NCBI GenBank assembly: GCA_024277095.1
Contig: JAJRVX010000401.1
Span: forward strand, 1 to 64,000
Direction of reading: 5' to 3'
Length of the DNA stretch: 64,000 bases
Source: DUEN01 sp024277095
GTDB taxonomy: Bacteria; Chloroflexota; Anaerolineae; DUEN01
Each line of letters starts with the position of its first letter. Position 1 is the stretch's first letter. The position numbers were made by a program, and so were the translations under genes. The notes under the pieces were generated by a model. That model saw only the letters and a list, made by a program, of their open reading frames with translations. It had not been told where the DNA came from and searched no databases. Positions 16,701 through 25,653 of this stretch are shown here, in pieces.

Positions 16701-18194
16701 ATGGTCGGCACACAACCACTACGCACGATCGCATGGGACAGCATCATACGCAAGGGCATCGAGCTGCTCGCCCTGTCGGCGCTGGCGGCAAGCCTGGCTT
16801 TGGCTCCCCTGCGATGGGAGCTTTCCCTACTCGCCGGTGCCAGCGTCGTCCTGGCCGTGCTGATCCGCCCCTGGCTCGGGCTCCTCATCATCGCCGTGAC
16901 GATCCCGTTCGGCCCCCTGATGCCCCTTCCAATCGGCCAGGCGAACGCGAACATCAACGAGCTGCTCTTCCTGCTGATCATCGGAGGGTGGCTGGCGCGG
17001 GGGGTCTCCCGGCGGGCCATCGTGATCCCGCATCCACCGCTGCTCTTGCCGGCGCTTCTGCTGTTGGGAGCCTACCTGGCCACCCTGCCGGGCGCCTGGT
17101 CCCTGAAGGACGGGCTGGTCGAATGGATCAAATGGGCGGAGGGCCTGGCCCTGTACCTGGCCGTGGTCGCGCTGCTGCCTCCACGCCGCACGCCCTGGCT
17201 CATCGGGGCGATCCTCCTCGCCGGCGTCGCCGAGGCGGGGCTGGGGATCTACCAGTTCGCCCGGGCGATCGGCCCCAGCCAGTTCGCCATACTGGGCCGC
17301 TTCCTGAGGGCCTACGGGACGTTCCGCCAGCCGAACCCGTTCGGCGGATATATGGGGCTGATCGCCCCGGTGGCCATCAGCCTGGCCTGGTGGGCGTTGG
17401 CCGAGGCATGGCGCGGGCGGTGGGCGCCGGGGCGATTTCGCCTTCTGACGCTGGCAGCCGCCGTCACCGCCGCCGCCGGGATGGTCACGCTCGGACTTCT
17501 GGCGAGCTGGTCGCGGGGCGCCTGGCTGGGATTCGCAGCGGCGCTGGCGGTGATCGTCCTCGCCCGGGGGACGAAGACGACCGGGGCCATCGCCTTGCTC
17601 GGAGCGGTCGTCCTATCCGCCCTCCTCGTCATCGGATACACGGGCGGTGGGCCCGTCTCGGCACTCCAGGGCCGGATGAGCGGGCTCCTGGAATACGCCA
17701 AGTTCACCGATCCACGCACCCTCGAGATCACGGACGCGAACTTTCCCATCGTACAACGGCTGGCACAGTGGTGGGCGGCCTGGAACATGTTCGGCGACCA
17801 CCCGTGGCTCGGCGTTGGCATCGGCAACTACGCCGCCGCATATCCTGCCTACGCGCTGCCGCGATGGTATGAGTCGCTGGGACATGCCCACAACTATTAT
17901 CTGAACACGGCAGCCGAAACCGGGCTAATCGGGCTAACCGTATATATGCTCGTCGGACTTGCGGCGTTCATCTGGACGGCGCGACAGGCGCGCCGCCTGA
18001 GCGGATGGCCACAGGCGCTGGCCATCGGCGTGCTGGGCGTGCTCACGCACCTGAGCGTACATAACCTCTTTGACAACCTATACGTGCAACACATGATCCT
18101 CCACCTGGCGCTGCTCCTGGGAGCCCTCGCGGTCCTCAGCACGGCCCGCGTCGGCCGGAGAGCGCCGGGATCGCGCGATGTGATGGCCCCATGA
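16701..18194 (+). CDS. O-antigen ligase / polymerase-like membrane protein (Wzy_C family)
   Basis: A 497-residue protein with about 10-12 membrane segments. A large loop near residues 325-395 ends with 'GHAHNYYLNTAAETGLIGL', the conserved motif of the O-antigen ligase/Wzy family. The start at 16701 is chosen over longer in-frame options because AGAGGGAATGTC precedes it and a consensus promoter lies just upstream. In Gram-negative relatives these proteins join or polymerise glycan units on the outer face of the membrane. Its stop overlaps the GtrA start (ATGA). Confidence 0.85.
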   Translation: MVGTQPLRTIAWDSIIRKGIELLALSALAASLALAPLRWELSLLAGASVVLAVLIRPWLGLLIIAVTIPFGPLMPLPIGQANANINELLFLLIIGGWLARGVSRRAIVIPHPPLLLPALLLLGAYLATLPGAWSLKDGLVEWIKWAEGLALYLAVVALLPPRRTPWLIGAILLAGVAEAGLGIYQFARAIGPSQFAILGRFLRAYGTFRQPNPFGGYMGLIAPVAISLAWWALAEAWRGRWAPGRFRLLTLAAAVTAAAGMVTLGLLASWSRGAWLGFAAALAVIVLARGTKTTGAIALLGAVVLSALLVIGYTGGGPVSALQGRMSGLLEYAKFTDPRTLEITDANFPIVQRLAQWWAAWNMFGDHPWLGVGIGNYAAAYPAYALPRWYESLGHAHNYYLNTAAETGLIGLTVYMLVGLAAFIWTARQARRLSGWPQALAIGVLGVLTHLSVHNLFDNLYVQHMILHLALLLGALAVLSTARVGRRAPGSRDVMAP

Positions 18195-18745
18195 TGTCGA
18201 TGAAGCCTACCATGGAAGAGGAAGAGGGCGGCAGTCCATCCCTGCGCACCCCCTCAACGTCATCGATCACCTGGGAATGGAGGAACTGGCCGGTGATCCG
18301 TTCCGTCATACAACACCCACTCATCAAGGACTACGTCACCCCAAAGGAACTCACCCGCTTCCTTCGGTTCGCGACGGTGGGAGCCGTCGGCATGATCGTG
18401 GATCTGTCGATCCTGAACGCGCTGGTCAAGCTGGCCGGGTGGCCGCTCCTCTACGCGAACTCCGTATCCTTCTCCGCGGCCGTCCTCAACAACTTCACGT
18501 GGAACCGGCTATGGACGTTTCCGGAAAGCCGCAGTCGTCCCATCCGTACCCAGCTTCCTCAATTCGCCCTGGTGAACATCATCGGCCTGTTGATCAACAA
18601 CGCCGTCCTGCTGGCCGTTTACTACGTGATCCGGGCGTGGATCCCCGACCCATGGGACTACAACCTGGCGAAGATGTTCGCCATCGGTGTGGTGCTGTTC
18701 TGGAACTTCGGCGCCAATCGGCTCTGGACCTATCGTGGCCTGTAG
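18191..18745 (+). CDS. GtrA-family membrane protein
   Basis: A 184-residue protein. A hydrophilic N-terminal extension of about 50 residues is followed by four membrane helices with the GtrA/DPMS-associated signatures 'RFATVGAVGMIVDLSILNAL' and 'NFTWNRLWTF', and the repeat-like 'WNFGANRLWTY' at the end. GtrA proteins are thought to help move lipid-linked sugars across the membrane. The start overlaps the previous stop by 4 bases, so it is translationally coupled in a glycan-surface operon. Confidence 0.85.
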   Translation: MMSMKPTMEEEEGGSPSLRTPSTSSITWEWRNWPVIRSVIQHPLIKDYVTPKELTRFLRFATVGAVGMIVDLSILNALVKLAGWPLLYANSVSFSAAVLNNFTWNRLWTFPESRSRPIRTQLPQFALVNIIGLLINNAVLLAVYYVIRAWIPDPWDYNLAKMFAIGVVLFWNFGANRLWTYRGL

Positions 18746-18823
18746 GCAGCGCTGGATGAAACCGACGGGGGTCAATGAGCGCCAGCTTTTTCGGGGGCGA
18801 GGTGAGGAGGGAGCAATAGCATA

Positions 18824-19972
18824 ATGACTACGCGCATCGCCATCCACTATACTCCAGCCCTCTCGCAGACGGCGGGTATCGGCCGGTACACCCGCGGCCT
18901 GGTGGATGCGCTGGCTGCGCTCCCTCCCCCGGACGGGCTCGAATTCCTGCTGTTCGTCATGGGGAAGATCGCCAGCACGCGTCCCTGGCCAGATCACATG
19001 GCGTGGCGAGCGATCCCGCTGTCAGAGCGCACGATGATCCGGGTCTGGCACCGGCTGCACCTTCCGTTGCCCGCTGACTGGCTGACCGGCCCCATCGACC
19101 TGTATCACTCGCCGGATTACGTGCTGCCCCCGCTCCGCCGGGCCATCGGCGTGGTGACCGTGCACGACCTGTCCTTTCTACGAGTGCCGGAGTGCGCCGA
19201 TCCACGGCTGCGCGCCTTCCTCACAGCGGAGGTGCCCCAGGCGGTCGCCCGGGCCCGACATGTCCTGGCCGACTCGGAGAGCACGCGCCGGGACCTGATC
19301 GAGCTCCTGTCCGTCTCCCCCGAGAAAGTCAGCGTGGTGCCCGCGGGGATCAGCCCCGCATTCCGTCGCGTGGAGGATGAGGTTCGAAGGAATGCGGTGC
19401 GCATCCGTTACGGGCTGCCCCAACGTTTCATCCTGAGCGTGGGGCGGCTGGAGCCGCGCAAGAACTACGTGCGTCTGATTCAGGCCTACGCGCAGCTACG
19501 GCGACGCTGGGCCCCGCCGCAGCATCTGGTCATCGCCGGGGGGTACGGATGGCTCTACGAGGACATCCTCCGAGAGCCGGAGCGACAAGGGGTGAGCGAT
19601 TGGGTGCACTTTCCCGGCTTCGTCCGGGACGAGGACCTGCCCGCGCTGTACTCCCTGGCCGACGCCTTCGCGTTTCCCTCCCTCTATGAGGGGTTCGGAA
19701 TCCCGCCGCTGGAGGCGCTGGCATGCGGCGTCCCCACGGTGGTGGGCGACAACTCCTCGCTGCCGGAGGCCGTGGGCGACGCGGCGTTACGCGTCCAGGC
19801 CGAGGACGTGTCCGCATTGGCGGAGGCGCTGGCCCGGCTTCTGCAGGACGAGGCCTGGCGGGAGCATACCCAGTCGGCGGGTCCCGCTCAGGCTCGACGG
19901 TTCACCTGGGAGGCCGCAGCGCAACGGCTCGTGACCGCTTATCAAACCGCTCTGGGGAGGGAAGGCGGATGA
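18824..19972 (+). CDS. Glycosyltransferase, GT4 family
   Basis: A 382-residue GT-B fold glycosyltransferase. The N-terminal domain has the glycine loop 'SQTAGIGRYTRGLVDAL' and 'VTVHDLSFL'. The C-terminal nucleotide-sugar domain has 'FILSVGRLEPRKNYVRLIQA', 'HFPGFVRDEDLPALY' and the EX7E motif in 'FPSLYEGFGIPPLEALACG'. It is a cytoplasmic retaining enzyme resembling mannosyltransferases of polysaccharide clusters. GAGGGAGCA precedes the ATG. Its stop overlaps the next start (ATGA). Confidence 0.9.
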   Translation: MTTRIAIHYTPALSQTAGIGRYTRGLVDALAALPPPDGLEFLLFVMGKIASTRPWPDHMAWRAIPLSERTMIRVWHRLHLPLPADWLTGPIDLYHSPDYVLPPLRRAIGVVTVHDLSFLRVPECADPRLRAFLTAEVPQAVARARHVLADSESTRRDLIELLSVSPEKVSVVPAGISPAFRRVEDEVRRNAVRIRYGLPQRFILSVGRLEPRKNYVRLIQAYAQLRRRWAPPQHLVIAGGYGWLYEDILREPERQGVSDWVHFPGFVRDEDLPALYSLADAFAFPSLYEGFGIPPLEALACGVPTVVGDNSSLPEAVGDAALRVQAEDVSALAEALARLLQDEAWREHTQSAGPAQARRFTWEAAAQRLVTAYQTALGREGG

Positions 19973-20631
19973 TCTCCCGGCAGCTCAGGTGGTCCCTGAT
20001 CCTGACGCTCGCCCTGCTCCTCATCGCCGCCGGCTACTGGGGGCCATGGGTCGCCCACAAAGCGGCCGCGCTGGTCATCCCCGGCCTGGACCTGGCCGAA
20101 TACGTCAAGTTCCTGCCGGAATATCGAGAAGGTCAGATCACCATCTTCCGTGAGGGGTTCTACCTGCCGCTCATCACCCTGAGCCTGGCGCTGAGCACGC
20201 TGTCCTGGCATCCCGCCGTGCGATGGCCCACCCTGCTGCGCACCATCGCCTGGCTGGGCAGTATTCCCAGCGCGCTGGCCATGTTGCCCCCGGCCTGGTC
20301 GCCCGTCACCCTGCGCCTGCCGGAGTTCCGGCTCCAGGTCATCGCCATCGCCATCTGCCTGATCGCCACGGCCGCCGCGCCGATATGGCGCCGGGTGCCC
20401 ATCGTACGGCTGGGTGGCCTCCTGGCGCTGCTGAGCCTGACGGCCATCGTGATCCCCATTGGTCAGTTTTGGATCATCCGCCCCGCCCTGGATCACGTCT
20501 ACGGCCAGCCCATCGCCATCGGCCGGGGCCCATGGGTCATGGCGCTGGGGGAGATCCTGCTCGCCGCCGGGGCGATCGCGCTAAGCCGGGGCACCCACCC
20601 GTCGAGGGAAACGGGAATGGATGAGGCGTAA
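19969..20631 (+). CDS. Membrane protein of unknown function in the polysaccharide cluster
   Basis: A 220-residue protein. Residues 8-30 form a signal-anchor, and 3-4 further hydrophobic helices follow the 'AEYVKFLPEY' segment, which lies on the outer side. The start is set by the ATGA overlap with the glycosyltransferase; GGGAGGGAAGGCGG lies in front. I recognise no family. Context suggests a part in envelope glycan assembly or export, which is inference only. Confidence 0.75.
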   Translation: MISRQLRWSLILTLALLLIAAGYWGPWVAHKAAALVIPGLDLAEYVKFLPEYREGQITIFREGFYLPLITLSLALSTLSWHPAVRWPTLLRTIAWLGSIPSALAMLPPAWSPVTLRLPEFRLQVIAIAICLIATAAAPIWRRVPIVRLGGLLALLSLTAIVIPIGQFWIIRPALDHVYGQPIAIGRGPWVMALGEILLAAGAIALSRGTHPSRETGMDEA

Positions 20632-20636
20632 TTGCA

Positions 20637-20678
20637 TGTTGCGTGCTGCGTGTTGCGTATTGCGTGTTGCGTGCTGCG
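20637..20678 (+). repeat. Tandem heptamer repeat, six units of TGYTGCG
   Basis: TGTTGCG, TGCTGCG, TGTTGCG, TATTGCG, TGTTGCG and TGCTGCG follow one another without gaps, just before the ribosome site of the aminotransferase gene. Heptamer arrays are prone to slippage. Because the array is upstream of the start codon, a length change would alter leader spacing but not the protein frame. Confidence 0.8.
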
Positions 20679-20694
20679 TAAGAGGAGAGAGGAT

Positions 20695-21858
20695 ATGAAG
20701 TTAGCATCCGCTGTGTATCGGCTGAAGAGCGAATCCGCCTTTGAGGTGCTGGCGCGCGCCCGGGAGTTGGAGGCCCAGGGCCGCACGGTAGTCCACATGC
20801 AGATCGGCGAGCCCGATTTCGACACGCCCGCCCACATCGTCGACGCGGCGATCGACGCGCTGCAGCGAGGGGAGACCCACTACACCCCCGCGGCGGGCAT
20901 CCTTCCCCTGCGAGAGGCCATCGCCGCTTATGTCGAGCGCACTCGAGGATGCCCGGTGAGCCCGGATCAGGTGGTGGTCACGCCCGGCGCCAAACCCATC
21001 ATGTTCTTCACCATGCTGGCGCTCCTGGAGCCCGGCGACGAGTGCGTGTATCCGGATCCGGGATTCCCCATCTACGAGTCCATGATCCGTTACCTCGGCG
21101 CCAAGCCCGTGCCTGCCCCGCTGCGCATGGAGAACCACTTCCGATTCGATGCAGACGAGCTGTCCGATCTGGTGAACGACCGCACCAAGCTGCTGATCCT
21201 CAATTCCCCTCAGAACCCGACCGGGGGCGTCCTGCTCCGATCGGACCTGGAGCGGATCGCGGATCTGGCCCAGCGGCACGATTTCTACGTGCTCTCCGAT
21301 GAGATCTACAGCCGCATCCTGTACGAGGGGCAGCACCACTCGATCATCACGCTGCCCGGCATGGCCGAGCGCTCCGTGCTCCTGGACGGCTTCTCGAAGA
21401 CCTACGCGATGACGGGATGGCGGCTGGGATACGGGGTCTTCCCGCCGGAACTGGTCCCGCACATCGTGCGCCTGCAGGTGAACTCCAACTCCTGCGCGGC
21501 CGCGTTCACCCAATGGGCCGGCATCGCCGCGCTGACGGGGCCGCAGGAGCCAGTGGAACGCATGGTAGCCGAGTTCCGTCGCCGCCGGGACCTCATCGTA
21601 GAAGGGCTGAACCGACTGCCGGGCGTGCGCTGCCTGATGCCGGACGGCGCCTTCTACGCCTTCCCCAACATCGAGGGCACCGGACTGACGTCCAAGGCGC
21701 TGGCGGACAAGCTTCTGGAGGAAGCGGGCGTGGCGACCCTCTCCGGCGCCTCCTTCGGTCGCCACGGCGAGGGGTTCCTGCGGCTGAGCTACGCCACGTC
21801 CATCGAGAACATCCAGCAAGGGCTGGAGCGTATGGAGGCCGCGCTCAGCCGGCTGTGA
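20695..21858 (+). CDS. PLP-dependent aminotransferase, class I/II (aspartate aminotransferase-like)
   Basis: A 387-residue fold-type I aminotransferase. The PLP lysine is in 'SKTYAMTGWRLGYG', the cofactor Asp/Tyr region is 'LSDEIYSRILYEG', and 'NSPQNPTGG' and the C-terminal substrate Arg in 'FLRLSYATS' are present. The start is the ATG after AGAGGAGAGAGGAT; an in-frame ATG further upstream would only translate the heptamer repeat. It catalyses amino transfer between an amino acid and a 2-oxo acid; the preferred amino acid is not clear from sequence. Confidence 0.9.
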   Translation: MKLASAVYRLKSESAFEVLARARELEAQGRTVVHMQIGEPDFDTPAHIVDAAIDALQRGETHYTPAAGILPLREAIAAYVERTRGCPVSPDQVVVTPGAKPIMFFTMLALLEPGDECVYPDPGFPIYESMIRYLGAKPVPAPLRMENHFRFDADELSDLVNDRTKLLILNSPQNPTGGVLLRSDLERIADLAQRHDFYVLSDEIYSRILYEGQHHSIITLPGMAERSVLLDGFSKTYAMTGWRLGYGVFPPELVPHIVRLQVNSNSCAAAFTQWAGIAALTGPQEPVERMVAEFRRRRDLIVEGLNRLPGVRCLMPDGAFYAFPNIEGTGLTSKALADKLLEEAGVATLSGASFGRHGEGFLRLSYATSIENIQQGLERMEAALSRL

Positions 21859-21919
21859 TCCGAACGTGCTCCCATCTGGGATGCCATCGTCCAGCACGGA
21901 GGAGGGCATGAGCCGGCCA

Positions 21920-22384
21920 TCACCGCCGGGGTCTACGCCGTTCCCGCGAGGCGGCCGGCAATCGGCCCGTCGCCGTGCGCAACAGCCACTCCCCATCACG
22001 ACCGCTCACCGGGATCACGATCCCCAACAGCCGCCCCTGCGCGTCGATCTCGCAGATGGCCCGCCGGCGCACCTGCTCCGGCGCTCCGTTCCCCGGCCAC
22101 GAGGTCAGATAAAACGTGCCGATCCGGGCGGTCTCATCATACGTGATGTATCCCCACGACCAGGTGGGTGGTTCTTCCGTCTGGGTGAACGCCTCCAATC
22201 GCTTCCGCAGGCGGAGCCGCTTGTGGTCTTGCACCTGAACCCGTACCAGCTCGCCCCCCCGCCCGATCTCACAGATCACGTTGGCCCCTATCCGCTCGGC
22301 CTCGCCCGGCCGACCGAACCAGATCTGGATCTGATCCTGATCCTCGTGGTAGACGACCGCCGACTTCCGAAAGTAGATCTTCAT
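21920..22384 (-). CDS. Tandem DUF2283-like protein
   Basis: A 154-residue protein. The first half ('VVYHEDQDQIQIWF' ... 'VICEIGRGGELVRVQV') and the second half ('WGYITYDETARIGTFYL' ... 'AICEIDAQGRLLGIVI') have the same layout, so it appears to be an internal duplication of a DUF2283-like beta domain. The first ATG of the domain at 22384 has GGGAGG in front. The frame is open further upstream, but that part overlaps the lyase gene and has no family resemblance. It starts 16 bases after the DHDPS-family stop and is probably co-transcribed. Function unknown. Confidence 0.7.
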   Translation of the reverse strand: MKIYFRKSAVVYHEDQDQIQIWFGRPGEAERIGANVICEIGRGGELVRVQVQDHKRLRLRKRLEAFTQTEEPPTWSWGYITYDETARIGTFYLTSWPGNGAPEQVRRRAICEIDAQGRLLGIVIPVSGRDGEWLLRTATGRLPAASRERRRPRR

Positions 22385-22400
22385 GATCCTCCCATTATCC

Positions 22401-23291
22401 CTACATCTCCACCAGGGCGGAGAGGCCCACCGCCTCCAACGCCTCGTGAAACTCCTCCCGCCTCTCGGCGGGCAGCGGCAGGCCGGGCAGACGAGGCTCC
22501 CCGCAGTCAAACCCGAGCATGCGCATGACCTCCCGCAAAGCGCCCGGAAATCCGAACGCCTCCAACACACGGGTCACCTGATTCGCCCGGATCTGAAGCT
22601 CCAGCCCACGCTCCAGGTCCCCCGCCTCGTAGCACTGCCGGATCTCCCGATACACCCCGGGCATGAAGTTCAGCGTGGAGCCGATGTTGCCGGTGGAACC
22701 CATCATCGCCGCGAACAGGCACTGCTCATCCATACCGGAGAACGTCGTCCAATCCTGCTCTCGGAGCGTCACGATCTGCCGAAACTCGTGCATGTTCGGC
22801 CCCGTATACTTGAGGCCCGCCAGGTTGGGAATGCACTGCAACAGCTCTCGCATGAAGGCGACCGCATCGGTGGTGCCGCCGAAGATGTACGACAGGACGG
22901 GCAGGTCCGGCACCGCCGCTGCGATCTCGGCGAAATACGCCACCACGCCGAGCGTGTCCCGATAGAGGGGCGGGATGATGCTGCTCACCGCGGCCGCCCC
23001 GGCCTCCCGGGCGTGCCGCGCCAGGGCGACGGCGTCCCCGGCGGCGACGCTGCCCACATGCACGATGACGGGCACCCGTCCCCTCACCTGATCCAGGACG
23101 ACCTCCGTCACCCGCCTGCGATCGTCCGCCGACATGAAGATCCCCTCGCCGGTGGTGCCGCAGACGTAGAACCCGTCCACGCCCTTCCCCAGCAAATACT
23201 CCACCAGATCTCGCAGCACCGGCTCGCCCACCTGCCCATCCGGCATAGAAGGCGTCACCAGAGCGGGCCACACCCCGTGAAATACAGGCAT
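22401..23291 (-). CDS. DHDPS / N-acetylneuraminate lyase superfamily aldolase
   Basis: A 296-residue TIM-barrel lyase. 'CGTTGEGIFM' is the carboxylate-binding loop, and the Schiff-base lysine is in 'LAGLKYTGPNMHEFRQI', which resembles N-acetylneuraminate lyase more than lysine-pathway DapA. A Tyr is present in 'PVLSYIFGG'. The reaction is probably cleavage or formation of a 2-oxo acid by aldol chemistry; the true substrate is uncertain. It is divergent from gamma-glutamyltransferase, with a transposable element between the two. Confidence 0.87.
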   Translation of the reverse strand: MPVFHGVWPALVTPSMPDGQVGEPVLRDLVEYLLGKGVDGFYVCGTTGEGIFMSADDRRRVTEVVLDQVRGRVPVIVHVGSVAAGDAVALARHAREAGAAAVSSIIPPLYRDTLGVVAYFAEIAAAVPDLPVLSYIFGGTTDAVAFMRELLQCIPNLAGLKYTGPNMHEFRQIVTLREQDWTTFSGMDEQCLFAAMMGSTGNIGSTLNFMPGVYREIRQCYEAGDLERGLELQIRANQVTRVLEAFGFPGALREVMRMLGFDCGEPRLPGLPLPAERREEFHEALEAVGLSALVEM

Positions 23292-23428
23292 GCATATCCT
23301 CCCCAGCGCGATGAAATCGACGCCGAACCGGGCCCCCTCCGCCCCACAGCGAAGGGAACCGCCCTGTTACGGCATCCGGTCAGCAGTATACCCAAGGTGG
23401 AGGAAAAGAGAAAGCCTGTCGCGCCGTC

Positions 23429-23670
23429 GGTAGTGTATCCAAAATGGTGGAAATTCCGCCAGGCCCATCGCAAGCCACAGGGGAGGTGCAGAGGGACCTC
23501 CCGCCGCCAAAACATCCTCTCTTTCCGCTTTGCACTGGACCTTTCCCGGCCTGATTCGGGTGGCAAGGCCGGGCGAGGCAGGTGAGGGGCGGAAACCGGG
23601 AAGTCTCTTTTGAGGGGCTGCGCCCCTCAAAGCTCCCTGCTGTATTTCCACCCGAAAAAGGCACACTACC
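23429..23670. mobile_element. Non-autonomous transposable element, family B, with 8-bp target duplication
   Basis: A 242-base element with terminal inverted repeats of about 30 bases: the left end begins GGTAGTGTATCC and contains GGTGGAAAT, and the right end read inward begins GGTAGTGTGCC and contains GGTGGAAAT. It is flanked by a perfect direct duplication GCGCCGTC at 23421-23428 and 23671-23678. There is no transposase frame. The interior has AGGGGCTGCGCCCCT-type palindromes like family A. The 8-base duplication points to mobilisation in trans by a transposase of a family that makes 8-bp repeats; which one is open. Confidence 0.85.
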
Positions 23671-23803
23671 GCGCCGTCATGGCCTCTCGTCCCCCCACCC
23701 GGGCGCGGCGTCGCTCATCCCGAGATGCGCTTCTGGACATCTTCGCAAACTTCCGATACCATGCGCCGGGGAGAACCGTATCACATCCGAACGTGGAGGA
23801 GCC

Positions 23804-25477
23804 ATGAATTTCGACGCCGTCTTTCGATCACGCCGTAGCAACGTGATGGCCACGCGTGGGGTCGTGGCCACCAGCCAGCCGCTGGCCGCTCAGGCGGGCC
23901 TGGATATCCTGAGGGCCGGCGGCAACGCGGCTGATGCCGCGGTCGCCACCGCCGCCATGCTCAACGTCGTCGAGCCCATCTCCACCGGCATCGGCGGCGA
24001 TTGCTTCGCCCTCTACTACGACGCCAAGACCAAGACGGTCACGGCGCTGAACGGATCGGGCCGGGCCCCGGCGGCCGCCTCCATCGAGGAGCTGCGCCGA
24101 CTGGGATACACGAAGATGCCCACCTTCACCGGCCATACGGTCACCATCCCCGGCACCGTGGCCGGCTGGGCCGATCTGCTGGAGCGCCACGGCCGCATGA
24201 CCCTGGCCGACGTATTGCAGCTGGCCATCTGGACGGCCGAGAACGGATACCCGGTCACGGAGCTGATCGCCACCGGTTGGGCGCGCCAGGTGAAGAAGCT
24301 GCTGCGCGCCCCCGACTGGGAGAGCGGCGATCTGGACAACGGGCCGGAGCAGCCCAGCGGCAATGAGCTGCTGATCGATGGCCGGGCGCCGCGGCCGGGC
24401 GAGATCATGCGCCTCCCCACCCTGGCCGAGACGCTGCGCGGCATCGCCGCCGAGGGCAAGGATTACATCTACAAGGGCGAGTTCGCCCGCAAGCTCAGCG
24501 AGCACGTGCAGCGATACGGTGGCTGGATCACGCCCGAGGACATGGCCGCCCACGCGTCCACCTGGGATGAGCCCATCACGGCGGAGTATCGGGGCGTCAC
24601 GTTGTACGAGTGTCCCCCCAACGGCCAGGGGCTGGCCGCCATCATCGCCGTGAACCTGGCCGCCGGGTTCGATCTGGCCGCCATGAGCGAGGCGGACCGG
24701 CTGCACGTGATGATCGAGTGCATGCGGCTGGCCTTCGCCGACGCCCAGCAATGGGTGTGCGATCCCCGCGTGGTGAACATCCCGCTGGAGGAGCTGGTCA
24801 GCCCCGAATACGCCGACCAGCGTCGCCGGCGCATCGACATGCATCAGGCGGCCCGGGACGTCCCTTATGGCGATCCCATTGCCGGGTCGGACACGGTGTA
24901 TCTAAGCGTGGTGGACGGCGAGGGGAACGCGTGCAGCTTCATCAACAGCCTGTACATGGGCACGGGGACCGGCCTGGTGGTGCCCGGCACGGGGGTCAGC
25001 CTGCAGAACCGGGGGGCGCTCTTCGTGCTCGATCCGGAGCATCCCAACGCGCTGGCACCTAACAAGCGGCCATACCACACCATCATCCCGGCCATGACGA
25101 CCCGGGACGGCGAACTGCACGCCAGCTTTGGGGTGATGGGCGGCTACATGCAACCGCAGGGGCATTTCCAGATGCTGGTGAACATGCTGGACCTGGGGAT
25201 GGCGCCGCAGCAGGCGCTGGACGTGCCCCGTTGGATGCTGGCGGGGCCGAGTGCCGGGCTGGGCGCCCAGGAGCCGGGCGGCCTGGTGATGATCGAGGAG
25301 GGTTGGGATTTCGGCGTCATGGCCGAGCTGGCGCGACGGGGGCATCGGCTGGCGCCGGTGGACGGGTTCGGCCGGGCCGTGTTTGGCGGCGGGCAGATCA
25401 TCCTGCGCGACCCGGATACCGGCGTGCTCATCGCCGGCAGCGACCCGCGCAAGGACGGCTGCGCGGTGGGATGGTGA
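23804..25477 (+). CDS. ggt: Gamma-glutamyltransferase
   Basis: A 557-residue Ntn-hydrolase that cleaves or transfers the gamma-glutamyl group of glutathione-like substrates. The enzyme self-cleaves in front of the nucleophile Thr364 in 'SDTVYLSVVDGEGNACSF'. The N-terminal 'GGNAADAAVA' and 'GIGGDCFALYY' and the C-terminal 'FGVMGGYMQPQGHFQ' are conserved. No signal peptide is visible, as in many GGT-like acylases. GGAGGAGCC precedes the ATG. A GGT-like cephalosporin or oligopeptide acylase activity cannot be excluded. It is convergent with the LysE gene. Confidence 0.9.
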   Translation: MNFDAVFRSRRSNVMATRGVVATSQPLAAQAGLDILRAGGNAADAAVATAAMLNVVEPISTGIGGDCFALYYDAKTKTVTALNGSGRAPAAASIEELRRLGYTKMPTFTGHTVTIPGTVAGWADLLERHGRMTLADVLQLAIWTAENGYPVTELIATGWARQVKKLLRAPDWESGDLDNGPEQPSGNELLIDGRAPRPGEIMRLPTLAETLRGIAAEGKDYIYKGEFARKLSEHVQRYGGWITPEDMAAHASTWDEPITAEYRGVTLYECPPNGQGLAAIIAVNLAAGFDLAAMSEADRLHVMIECMRLAFADAQQWVCDPRVVNIPLEELVSPEYADQRRRRIDMHQAARDVPYGDPIAGSDTVYLSVVDGEGNACSFINSLYMGTGTGLVVPGTGVSLQNRGALFVLDPEHPNALAPNKRPYHTIIPAMTTRDGELHASFGVMGGYMQPQGHFQMLVNMLDLGMAPQQALDVPRWMLAGPSAGLGAQEPGGLVMIEEGWDFGVMAELARRGHRLAPVDGFGRAVFGGGQIILRDPDTGVLIAGSDPRKDGCAVGW

Positions 25478-25479
25478 GT

Positions 25480-25565
25480 GGTAGCGGCGATTCACGAATC
25501 GCCGCTACCAGATCGCCGCCACCAGATCACCGCTACCGGACCGCCGCCATCAGATCGCTGCTACC
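25480..25565. repeat. Palindrome followed by five tandem 14-bp units
   Basis: A perfect inverted repeat with 14-base arms (GGTAGCGGCGATTC, loop AC, and its complement at 25496-25509) starts right after the ggt stop. The second arm is also the first of five head-to-tail 14-mers (25496-25565) with consensus RGATCGCCGCYACC. The palindrome could end ggt transcription. The tandem units look like local amplification of one arm. Confidence 0.85.
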
Positions 25566-25653
25566 TCCAGGAGAGCACCACGGAGCTGAGCGCAACGAGA
25601 GGGAACGAACCATACCTCGTAATCGCAACTCCCTGCGGCTGTCGGTACCTGTC

